Both the position numbers and the translations under genes were made by a program. A stretch of 14,136 bases of DNA from an uncultured Clostridia bacterium. Lineage in GTDB: Bacteria > Bacillota > Clostridia > Oscillospirales > Ruminococcaceae. A model generated the notes under the pieces. It had not been told where the DNA came from. It did not search any database and was given only the letters and a program-made list of their open reading frames with translations. Each line of letters starts with the position of its first letter. Position 1 is the first letter of the stretch. Where the stretch lies: NCBI GenBank assembly GCA_947175655.1, contig CAMWNQ010000023.1, forward strand, positions 1-14,136, read 5' to 3'. Below are positions 8,239-14,136 of the stretch, in pieces.

Positions 8239-10839
8239 TTAATTTCCGTAATAAGCTTTAAGATACATATTTTTTATTTCGCTCATAAGCGGATAACGTG
8301 GATTAGCTCCTGTGCATTGGTCATCAAATGCAAGCTCGGTCATTTTGTCAAGCTTTTCCAGAAATTCATTTTCATCAATTTCGTATTCTTTTATAGATGA
8401 TTTAATTCCGACAGCATTTTTCAGATTTTCTATACGTTCAATCAGTTTTTCAAATATATCATAATTATCTTCTCCGGAAAGTCCTATATATCTACCTGCT
8501 TCTGCATATTTATTGAGACAGTTCGGATATTGATATTGGGAAAATGATCCCATTTTAGCTGGTGCTTCTGAAATATTGAATCGCATAGTTTCTGTAATAA
8601 GAAGTGCGTTTGCTATACCGTGTGGAAGATGAAAAAATGCACCAAGTTTATGTGCCATTGAGTGACATACTCCCAGAAATGCATTTGCAAAGGCAATACC
8701 TGCCATTGTGGAAGCATTTGCCATTTTTTCTCTTGCATAGAAATCATTGCCATCACTGTAAGCTTTCGGAAGATATATAAATATATTTTTCATTGCACCT
8801 AATGCAATAGAATCAGTATAATCTGATGCCATTACTGATACATAAGCTTCAAGTGCGTGAGTAAGAGCATCTATTCCTGAAGCTGATGTCAGACTTGGGG
8901 GTGCAGTCATCATTAAATCTGTATCTATTATTGCCATATTAGGCATAAGTTCATAATCTGCAAGAGGGTATTTTATTCCGGTTTTCTGGTCTGTGATTAC
9001 TGCGAACGGTGTAACTTCAGAACCTGTTCCAGATGAAGTAGGCACAGCTATAAAACAAGATTTTTTTCCCATTGCAGGAAATTTATATATACGTTTTCTT
9101 ATATCCATAAAACGCATTGAGAGGTCGGCAAAATCTGTATCAGGATTTTCGTACATAAGCCACATTATTTTAGCAGCATCAAGTGCAGAACCTCCACCGA
9201 CAGCAATAATGCAATCAGGTTCAAAATTTCTCATACTTTCTGCACCTTTTTCTGTACTTTCAAGAGTCGGGTCGGGTTCAACGTCATAAAATATATTGTA
9301 CTCTATTTCAAGTTCATTGAGTTTTCTGGTTACTGCGGAAGTCATACCGTTCTTATACAGAAAAGAATCTGTTACAATAAATGCACGTTTTTTTATACCC
9401 TTAAGTTCTTCAAGAGCAACGGGCAGACAACCTCTTTTAAAGTATACTTTTTTCGGAACTTTCAGCCAGAGCATATTTTCCCTTCTTTCTGCTACAGTTT
9501 TAATATTAAGAAGATGCTTTACACCTACATTTTCAGATGTGGAATTTCCTCCCCAAGAACCACATCCCAATGTAAGAGATGGTGTTAAATCAAAGTTATA
9601 TAAATCACCTATACCACCTTGTGATGCTGGAGTATTTATTAATATACGGCAGGTTTTCATCCTGTGTGCAAATCTGCGGAGTTTGTCTTTTTGAGCAGAT
9701 TCATTTATATATATTGCAGATGTATGACCATAACCGCCATCTTTGATAAGTCTGTCAGCTATATCAAGTGCTGTATTGAAATTTTCATATCTGTACATTG
9801 CAAGTATTGGTGAAAGTTTTTCACGTGCAAGTGGTTCTAAAATATCCGATGATTCGATTTCTGCAATAAGAATTTTAGTATTTTCAGGAACTTCGGATTT
9901 ATCAAATCCAGCAAGTTCAGCAATACGACAGGCTGATTGTCCAACTATTTCGGCATTAAGCTTGCCGTTTTTAATCATTATATTTCTTATTTTCTGAATT
10001 TGTTCAGGATTCATAATCAGACAGCCTCTGTACTTGAATTCCTCTCTGACTTCATTATAAATTTCACTGTCAACTATTACAGACTGTTCAGAAGCACAAA
10101 TCATACCATTATCAAAAGTTTTGGAGTGTATAATTGAATTTACTGCAAGTTTAATGTCAGCACTTTTTTCTATAATAGCCGGAGTATTTCCTGCACCTAC
10201 TCCCAGAGCCGGTTTTCCACTTGAATATGCAGATTTAACCATTCCGAAACCGCCTGTTGCAAGAATAATGTCGGATTCTTTCATAAGATTATTTGTAAGT
10301 TCAATTGATGGTTCGTCAATCCAGCCTATAATATCTTCCGGAGCTCCGGCTTTTACTGCACTTTCAAGAGCTATTTGGGCAGTTCTGATAGTACATTTTT
10401 TTGCTCTTGGATGTGGAGATACTATAATACCGTTTCTTGTTTTAAGAGCTATCAGGATTTTAAAAATTGTTGTTGATGTAGGATTTGTTGTAGGAATAAC
10501 TGCTGATATTAATCCTATCGGTTCTGCAATTTTCATAGTTCCATAGGCTTCGTTTTTTTCAATTATACCGCAAGTTTTTGTATTTTTATATATATTGTAG
10601 ATATATTCAGAAGCATAATTGTTTTTTATAACTTTATCTTCTGGAATGCCCATTCCTGTTTCTTCTGATGCCATTTTAGCAAGTGGTATTCTTTCTGTAT
10701 TAAGAGCAGTGGCAACTGCCTTGAAAATTTTATCTATTTTTTCCTGTGAAAATGACGAAAATTTTTCCTGAGCAGTTCTTACTCTTTTTATTATTTCTTG
10801 GAGGCTTTCCGGATTATTAACTTTCAAATCATTACTCAT
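8239..10839 (-). CDS. adhE: Bifunctional acetaldehyde-CoA/alcohol dehydrogenase AdhE
   Basis: Converts acetyl-CoA to acetaldehyde and then ethanol, reoxidising two NADH, and in other bacteria assembles into filaments called spirosomes. The 866 residues fit the family (about 860-890). The N-terminal aldehyde dehydrogenase domain (about 1-440) has catalytic Cys248 in M-I-C-A-S-E-Q and the H-S-K-T-F-D-N-G segment before it. A linker near 445-460 leads to the iron-dependent alcohol dehydrogenase domain (about 460-866). That domain has the NAD-binding G-G-G-S-A-L-D-A-A-K (548-557) and probable iron ligands Asp657, His661, His726 and His740, which match the Escherichia coli positions with a small offset. 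Both active sites look complete. The ATG at 10839 has AAAGGA (10851-10856 on the minus strand) 11 bases upstream. It is transcribed alone, convergent with the ligA-gat operon and divergent from tRNA-Ser. Confidence 0.97.
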   Translation of the reverse strand: MSNDLKVNNPESLQEIIKRVRTAQEKFSSFSQEKIDKIFKAVATALNTERIPLAKMASEETGMGIPEDKVIKNNYASEYIYNIYKNTKTCGIIEKNEAYGTMKIAEPIGLISAVIPTTNPTSTTIFKILIALKTRNGIIVSPHPRAKKCTIRTAQIALESAVKAGAPEDIIGWIDEPSIELTNNLMKESDIILATGGFGMVKSAYSSGKPALGVGAGNTPAIIEKSADIKLAVNSIIHSKTFDNGMICASEQSVIVDSEIYNEVREEFKYRGCLIMNPEQIQKIRNIMIKNGKLNAEIVGQSACRIAELAGFDKSEVPENTKILIAEIESSDILEPLAREKLSPILAMYRYENFNTALDIADRLIKDGGYGHTSAIYINESAQKDKLRRFAHRMKTCRILINTPASQGGIGDLYNFDLTPSLTLGCGSWGGNSTSENVGVKHLLNIKTVAERRENMLWLKVPKKVYFKRGCLPVALEELKGIKKRAFIVTDSFLYKNGMTSAVTRKLNELEIEYNIFYDVEPDPTLESTEKGAESMRNFEPDCIIAVGGGSALDAAKIMWLMYENPDTDFADLSMRFMDIRKRIYKFPAMGKKSCFIAVPTSSGTGSEVTPFAVITDQKTGIKYPLADYELMPNMAIIDTDLMMTAPPSLTSASGIDALTHALEAYVSVMASDYTDSIALGAMKNIFIYLPKAYSDGNDFYAREKMANASTMAGIAFANAFLGVCHSMAHKLGAFFHLPHGIANALLITETMRFNISEAPAKMGSFSQYQYPNCLNKYAEAGRYIGLSGEDNYDIFEKLIERIENLKNAVGIKSSIKEYEIDENEFLEKLDKMTELAFDDQCTGANPRYPLMSEIKNMYLKAYYGN

Positions 10840-10868
10840 ATTAAAACATATCCTTTCATTAATTCCAG

Positions 10869-10908
10869 TATGATATATATTTAATATTGTCTGTGAATAT
10901 ATATCATA
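10869..10908. repeat. Perfect 13-bp inverted repeat in adhE leader
   Basis: TATGATATATATT at 10869-10881 is the exact reverse complement of 10896-10908, with a 14-base spacer (10882-10895). It lies 30-69 bp upstream of the adhE start codon. Read on the minus strand, its first arm contains the candidate -10 box. It could be a protein-binding operator or an AT-rich hairpin; no T-tract follows, so it is not a normal terminator. Confidence 0.6.
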
Positions 10909-10931
10909 TATACTTAGTTGAAATTAACAAA
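10903..10931 (-). promoter_or_regulatory. Candidate adhE promoter with Rex-like half-site
   Basis: On the minus strand TTTGTT (10926-10931) and TATGAT (10903-10908) are separated by 17 bp, a plausible but weak -35 and a good -10. TTGTTAA (10924-10930, minus strand) overlaps the -35 and equals one half of the Rex operator consensus (TTGTTAA, spacer, TTAACAA). The second half is poorly conserved. adhE is a well-known Rex target in Firmicutes, so redox control through this site is a reasonable guess, not a demonstration. Confidence 0.35.
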
Positions 10932-10972
10932 AAGTTCTGTTTTCGACAACAATATTTTTGTATTTTTGGATA

Positions 10973-11001
10973 TTGACATTTTTTGCAGGATATGCTATAA
11001 T
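10973..11001 (+). promoter_or_regulatory. Consensus promoter of tRNA-Ser
   Basis: TTGACA (10973-10978) and TATAAT (10996-11001) match the housekeeping sigma consensus fully, with an ideal 17-bp spacer, and TG at 10993-10994 gives an extended -10 as well. Transcription would begin near 11008, a few bases before the mature tRNA 5' end at 11015. Such a strong promoter fits a stable RNA gene. Confidence 0.92.
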
Positions 11002-11014
11002 AATTAAGTCATAT

Positions 11015-11100
11015 GGACAGGTGTCCGAGTGGTTTAAGGAGCTGGTCTTGAAAACCAGTGATACGGCAACGTACCGTGGGTTCGAATCCCACCCTGTCCG
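11015..11100 (+). tRNA. tRNA-Ser (anticodon UGA)
   Basis: Class II tRNA of 86 bases. The acceptor arm pairs GGACAGG (11015-11021) with CCTGTCC (11093-11099), with discriminator G at 11100, as expected for serine. The anticodon stem CTGGT/ACCAG (11042-11046 and 11054-11058) encloses a loop with anticodon TGA at 11049-11051, reading UCA and, by wobble, other UCN codons. A long variable arm follows, and the T arm contains GGTTCGAATCC. CCA is not encoded and must be added after transcription. It is a single tRNA unit with its own promoter and terminator. Confidence 0.97.
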
Positions 11101-11106
11101 CTTAAT

Positions 11107-11146
11107 AAAAACAGTCGATTTTTGAATCGGCTGTTTTTATTTTTTA
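11107..11146. terminator. Terminator after tRNA-Ser, possibly bidirectional
   Basis: A 14-bp stem (11107-11120 with 11125-11138, one G-T pair) with a TTTG loop, and a T-rich run through to 11146, lies directly behind tRNA-Ser. Because the outer stem is A-rich on the left, the minus-strand copy also ends in TTTTTATTAA. It could therefore back up termination of the pseudouridine synthase gene coming from the right. Confidence 0.88.
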
Positions 11147-11163
11147 TGTATATAAAGAAATCC

Positions 11164-11184
11164 CCCCTGCTTTTCAGACAGGGG
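11164..11184 (-). terminator. Probable terminator of the pseudouridine synthase gene
   Basis: A 6-bp GC-rich stem, CCCCTG (11164-11169) with CAGGGG (11179-11184), and a 9-base loop sits 11 bp beyond the minus-strand stop codon at 11196. On the minus strand the stem is followed by GGATTTCTTTAT, a modest T-rich tail, so termination may be incomplete and completed by the next hairpin. On the plus strand A residues follow, so it would not act there. Confidence 0.6.
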
Positions 11185-11195
11185 AAAAATTATTT

Positions 11196-12146
11196 CTATT
11201 TCAGATATTTATGTTCAAAATAAGGAAGTCCACATTTAAAAACTTTCCCGTTAAGATATGAAAGACTTGAATTTTCATCAAAATTAAATTCTACTGAATA
11301 TGCACAGAGTGTCTGTATAAAACACTTGTAATTTTTGTTTATTTCAGTGATTCCATATTTTCCGTCTCCAAGAATAGGAGCATTAATATGTGCAAGATGA
11401 GCTCTTATCTGATGAGTTCTTCCGGTGATAAGTTCTATTTCGGCAAGTGTCAGATTATTGTATTGTTTTATAACACGATATTTAGTTATGATCTTCTTGT
11501 ATCCTTCTATAAGTTCATCACTGATTTTTACTATATTTCCATTAGGCATTTTTTTATGATATGCTACGATAGTATCCATAACTGATGGAAGAGGTTTTAC
11601 AGTAATACAATGATATTTTTTTGTGACTTTGTTTTCTTTTATAGCTCTGTTAAGTTCTTTAAGAGCCTTATAGTTTTTAGCAGCAATAACTATGCCACAG
11701 GTATTTTTATCAAGTCTGTTGCAGAGTGCCGGAGCAAATGAATTTTCATTATATGGTGAATAGATATTTTTTTTGTAAAGATAGCAACGTATTCTGTTTA
11801 TCATATTATCATGATTGAAAGTGTCATCAGAATGAACAGAAATTCCCGTAGGCTTATCCACTATTAAAATATTATCGTCTTCATAGATTATATCAATATT
11901 GTAGTCTGCATTTAAAAATGATAAATCTATATTCTGGCTAAAAAATTCGTCTTTGGCATATATTTTTATATTGTCACCCTCTTTAAGAATAACAGATATA
12001 TCCTTGCAGGTTTTTCCATTAAGCTTGATGTTTTTTTTTCTGAATAATTTGAACATCATACTTTTAGGAAGCTCTGGCAATGCTTTTAAGATAAATTTAT
12101 CAATTCTTTGACCGCAGTCATTAGTTGCGATAGTAAATTCCTTCAA
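11196..12146 (-). CDS. RluA-family 23S rRNA-type pseudouridine synthase (RluC/RluD-like)
   Basis: Isomerises uridine to pseudouridine in RNA, by family most likely in large-subunit rRNA; the exact target cannot be read from sequence. The 316 residues contain an N-terminal S4 RNA-binding domain (about 12-68, with R-I-D-K-F then K-L-N-G-K) and the synthase domain (about 85-310). The catalytic Asp146 lies in N-R-L-D-K-N-T-C-G, where the usual form is H-R-L-D-x-x-T-S-G. Also present are T-G-R-T-H-Q-I-R-A-H (241-250) and G-D-G-K-Y-G (260-265). The start is TTG at 12146: AGGAGG (12156-12161) sits 9 bases upstream and the next in-frame ATG would remove 29 residues, cutting into the S4 domain. It is monocistronic, with an extended -10 promoter upstream. 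Confidence 0.93.
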   Translation of the reverse strand: MKEFTIATNDCGQRIDKFILKALPELPKSMMFKLFRKKNIKLNGKTCKDISVILKEGDNIKIYAKDEFFSQNIDLSFLNADYNIDIIYEDDNILIVDKPTGISVHSDDTFNHDNMINRIRCYLYKKNIYSPYNENSFAPALCNRLDKNTCGIVIAAKNYKALKELNRAIKENKVTKKYHCITVKPLPSVMDTIVAYHKKMPNGNIVKISDELIEGYKKIITKYRVIKQYNNLTLAEIELITGRTHQIRAHLAHINAPILGDGKYGITEINKNYKCFIQTLCAYSVEFNFDENSSLSYLNGKVFKCGLPYFEHKYLK

Positions 12147-12188
12147 AAAAATCAGCCTCCTGTTTTTAATTAATCATCGCTAATTCTT

Positions 12189-12216
12189 ATTATATCATAT
12201 AAAAAAAAATAGTCAA
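12189..12216 (-). promoter_or_regulatory. Promoter of the pseudouridine synthase gene
   Basis: On the minus strand TTGACT (12211-12216) and TATAAT (12189-12194) are 16 bp apart, and TGA directly before TATAAT gives an extended -10. Transcription would start near 12183, leaving a leader of about 36 nt that carries the AGGAGG ribosome site used by the TTG start codon. Confidence 0.75.
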
Positions 12217-12307
12217 ATAAAAAATAAAGTATAAAAATCTATATATGTTATATTGCACAAAAAAACACAATCGTAGATGTTTAAAATAACGAATTATTTT
12301 CATTGCC

Positions 12308-12336
12308 TTGATTTTTTTTATTATTGAGTTTATAAT
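12308..12336 (+). promoter_or_regulatory. Promoter of the GH25 lysozyme gene
   Basis: TTGATT (12308-12313) and a perfect TATAAT (12331-12336) are separated by 17 bp. Transcription would begin near 12343, giving a leader of about 70 nt. The 94 bp between this promoter and the divergent one at 12189-12216 is very AT-rich and shows no further recognisable site. Confidence 0.75.
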
Positions 12337-12411
12337 AATATTGTAGCTTATATGTAAATAAAATCTATATTTTACTAATTAGGAATTTTTGAAAAGAAAG
12401 GATTGATTCCA

Positions 12412-13299
12412 ATGAATAGAAAAAAATTTGTTGCACTTTGTACAAGTGTAGCTATAATGATTACTGGAATGATGAGCAGTACAGTATATGCTGAAAGCAA
12501 TACGGCATCAGAATCATTTAATTACATAGAAAATATGGCTTCTGCGGAAGACGCTTCACAGAAAAATGATTTGCCAGCAGTAACATCTGTTGACAGTGAA
12601 AATAATATTGATGTTTTTGCTGTATATGATGCACATAAAAGATATGAAGAGGCATCAAAGCCTGATTCAAATGAATACATATTAAAAAACGGAATGGATG
12701 TATCTACATTTCAAGGCGATATTGATTTCAATGCAGCAAAAGAATCCGGCATTGAATTTGTTCTTATCAGAGCAGGCTATGGCAGGGAAACTTCTCAGGT
12801 AGATACAAGATTCCACGAAAATATTCAGAAAGCCAAAGAAGCTGGTCTGGATTGTGGTGCATATTGGTATTCATATGCTCTTACTCCTGAACAAGCTGTA
12901 CTTGAAGCAGAGGCCTGCTATGAAACAATTAAAGATTATCAATTTGAATATCCTATAGTTTTTGATATAGAAGAAGAATCACAGAAACGTTTAAGTACAG
13001 CTACTATTTCTGCGATTATAGAATCATTCTGTTCAACTCTTGAAGAAAAGGGCTATTATGTATCACTTTACAGTTATGCAAGTTTTTTGAATTCAAAAGT
13101 ATATCAGTCTACCCTGGAAAAATATGATGTATGGGTTGCACATTATGGTGTTTCCAGTCCTTCATATACCGGAAATTATGGAATGTGGCAGTATACAAGT
13201 GCAGGTTCTGTATCCGGAATAAAAGGCAATGTTGATTTGGATTATTCGTACAAGAATTATCCGTATCTTATGAGCAAGTATCATTTAAATGGATTCTGA
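12412..13299 (+). CDS. Secreted GH25 family lysozyme (muramidase)
   Basis: Glycoside hydrolase family 25 enzyme, expected to cut the beta-1,4 bond between N-acetylmuramic acid and N-acetylglucosamine in peptidoglycan outside the cell. The 295 residues begin with a signal peptide (N-R-K-K then a hydrophobic core to about 24, likely cut after V-Y-A27). A low-complexity Ser/Glu/Asn/Ala-rich linker (about 28-88) follows, then one GH25 domain (about 92-285). It shows G-M-D96-V-S, the F-D185-I-E187 catalytic pair, W-Q-Y near 259, and N-V-D275-L-D. No separate wall-binding repeats, LysM or sorting signal are seen. The ATG at 12412 follows AAAGGA (12397-12402) by nine bases; an in-frame TTG three codons earlier overlaps the ribosome-site spacing and is not favoured. 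It has its own promoter and terminator. Cell-wall turnover or attack on other bacteria are both possible. Confidence 0.92.
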   Translation: MNRKKFVALCTSVAIMITGMMSSTVYAESNTASESFNYIENMASAEDASQKNDLPAVTSVDSENNIDVFAVYDAHKRYEEASKPDSNEYILKNGMDVSTFQGDIDFNAAKESGIEFVLIRAGYGRETSQVDTRFHENIQKAKEAGLDCGAYWYSYALTPEQAVLEAEACYETIKDYQFEYPIVFDIEEESQKRLSTATISAIIESFCSTLEEKGYYVSLYSYASFLNSKVYQSTLEKYDVWVAHYGVSSPSYTGNYGMWQYTSAGSVSGIKGNVDLDYSYKNYPYLMSKYHLNGF

Positions 13300-13320
13300 T
13301 AAAAAACATAAAGTTGATTC

Positions 13321-13357
13321 AGGGCGTATCATAATTTATATGATATGCCCTTGTTTG
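13321..13357 (+). terminator. Terminator after the lysozyme gene
   Basis: A 13-bp stem (13321-13333 with 13339-13351, one G-T wobble) and a 5-base loop are followed by TTGTTTG. It lies 21 bp after the lysozyme stop and 40 bp before addB, so it separates the two transcripts. The T-tract is interrupted by G, so some readthrough is possible. No clear promoter for addB is visible between it and the start codon. Confidence 0.75.
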
Positions 13358-13397
13358 TTATTAATATTAGAAACAGTCTTAAAAGGAGCAATTTTTA

Positions 13398-14136
13398 ATG
13401 ATTTATTTTTATACAGGCGGTGCAGGAGAGGGAAAATCTTATGCCTTGACTGAAGCCATTAAGAATATAGATGACAGTGATATATGTGTGGTAGTTCCCG
13501 AACAGTATTCATATGAATGTGACAAAAACCTCTATAGATTATTAAAACCTAGAAAGTTTAACAGCATTAATACATTCAGTTTTAAAACTCTCACAGAAAA
13601 AATTCTTGAAGAGTATGGAGATGACCGTATACAGAGCCAATATGCAAACAGCAATAAAAAAGCAGTATTGATGCATCTTGCATTGAATGCAGTTTATGAA
13701 TTACCAGACGATAATTTATTTTATAAAAAACAGTATAAGAAAAATGGATTTTCAGAATATATTTCAGAATTTATAAATGAAATAAAGCATTTCGGAATAT
13801 CCCTTGATGAATTTAAAATCAAAATGGGAAGTTTCAGCGGAAAACTTTATGAAAAAATGAATGATATATTAAAGATATATCTTGAATATGAAAGACTTAT
13901 GTCTGAATTCGGCTTTAAAGATAATCTTGATGATGCTGTTGTAGCATCACATATATCAGCAGAGAAAAAATATTTCAAAGGCAAGACTATTATTATAGAT
14001 GAATTTGATGATTTCACAGGTGCAAGATATGAGATGATAAAATCAATGATAATGCACAGTAAAGATGTCTATATAGGTTTAAAAACAGAAGATGTTAATG
14101 CACCTGAATTTACCCTTTTTGATAACGTAAACAGTA
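13398..14136 (+). CDS. addB: AddB/RexB helicase-nuclease subunit, N-terminal part (cut by window end)
   Basis: B subunit of the AddAB helicase-nuclease, which resects double-strand DNA breaks and loads RecA. Only the first 246 codons lie in the window; the full protein is usually about 1100 residues. The N terminus has the AddB-type Walker A G-G-A-G-E-G-K-S (7-14), the V-P-E-Q-Y motif (33-37) seen in place of V-P-E-Q-F, and a Walker-B-like stretch of isoleucines before D201-E202-F203 with D-D-F-T following. The frame is open to the last base. AAAAGGAG (13381-13388) lies nine bases before the ATG. The C-terminal nuclease domain and iron-sulphur cysteines would be beyond the edge, and addA is expected downstream. 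Assignment rests on N-terminal motifs only. Confidence 0.85.
   Translation, partial: MIYFYTGGAGEGKSYALTEAIKNIDDSDICVVVPEQYSYECDKNLYRLLKPRKFNSINTFSFKTLTEKILEEYGDDRIQSQYANSNKKAVLMHLALNAVYELPDDNLFYKKQYKKNGFSEYISEFINEIKHFGISLDEFKIKMGSFSGKLYEKMNDILKIYLEYERLMSEFGFKDNLDDAVVASHISAEKKYFKGKTIIIDEFDDFTGARYEMIKSMIMHSKDVYIGLKTEDVNAPEFTLFDNVNS

Noticed and set aside
9296..10546. Open frames on the plus strand inside adhE
   Set aside because: They lie entirely opposite a clearly coding, motif-complete adhE, and their translations are low-complexity and resemble nothing known.
11015..11100. tRNA-Ser as an integration site for a mobile element
   Set aside because: No repeated tRNA 3' end, integrase or phage gene is visible nearby; the tRNA is followed directly by a terminator and a housekeeping gene.
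12412..13299. GH25 lysozyme as a prophage endolysin
   Set aside because: It has a Sec-type signal peptide and its own promoter and terminator, and there is no holin or phage structural gene beside it.
13314..13344. TTGATT with TATGAT as an addB promoter
   Set aside because: The 19-bp spacing is poor and the -10 would lie inside the terminator hairpin stem.

Overview
The window reads as ordinary chromosome from a low-G+C Gram-positive anaerobe, most likely a gut Clostridia member of the Ruminococcus/Oscillospiraceae kind. This rests on strong AT bias, purine-rich Shine-Dalgarno sites, the GatCAB amidotransferase route to Gln-tRNA(Gln), a fermentative bifunctional AdhE, AddB-type recombination and a secreted GH25 muramidase. 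The genus is inference from gene content, not from a marker gene. No insertion sequence, phage module, CRISPR array or plasmid function was found.

Layout. (1) 1-8193, plus strand: a tightly spaced probable operon of ligA (NAD-dependent DNA ligase), gatC, gatA, a 395-residue membrane protein of unknown function, a 115-residue protein of unknown function, gatB and an AI-2E-family membrane protein. It ends at a strong hairpin (8209-8235) that can serve both strands. (2) 8239-10839, minus strand: adhE, converging on the first operon. Its leader holds a candidate promoter, a TTGTTAA Rex-like half-site and a perfect 13-bp inverted repeat. (3) 11015-11100, plus strand: tRNA-Ser(UGA) behind a consensus promoter and followed by its own terminator. 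(4) 11196-12146, minus strand: an RluA-family 23S-type pseudouridine synthase with an S4 domain, starting at TTG. (5) 12412-13299, plus strand: a secreted GH25 lysozyme as a single-gene unit with its own promoter and terminator. (6) 13398 to the window end, plus strand: the N-terminal third or less of addB, cut by the window edge.

How the genes relate. GatC, GatA and GatB form one enzyme that amidates mischarged Glu-tRNA(Gln), and in some organisms Asp-tRNA(Asn). LigA and AddB serve DNA replication and repair, AdhE serves redox balance in fermentation, and the lysozyme acts on the cell wall.

The most unusual point is the insertion of two unrecognised genes between gatA and gatB. The larger one is an internally duplicated membrane protein. 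Each half carries two predicted membrane helices followed by a winged-helix-like segment and a zinc ribbon, and the CxxC-x13-CxxC spacing is identical in both halves. This is the best candidate here for something undescribed; the rest is well-known housekeeping.
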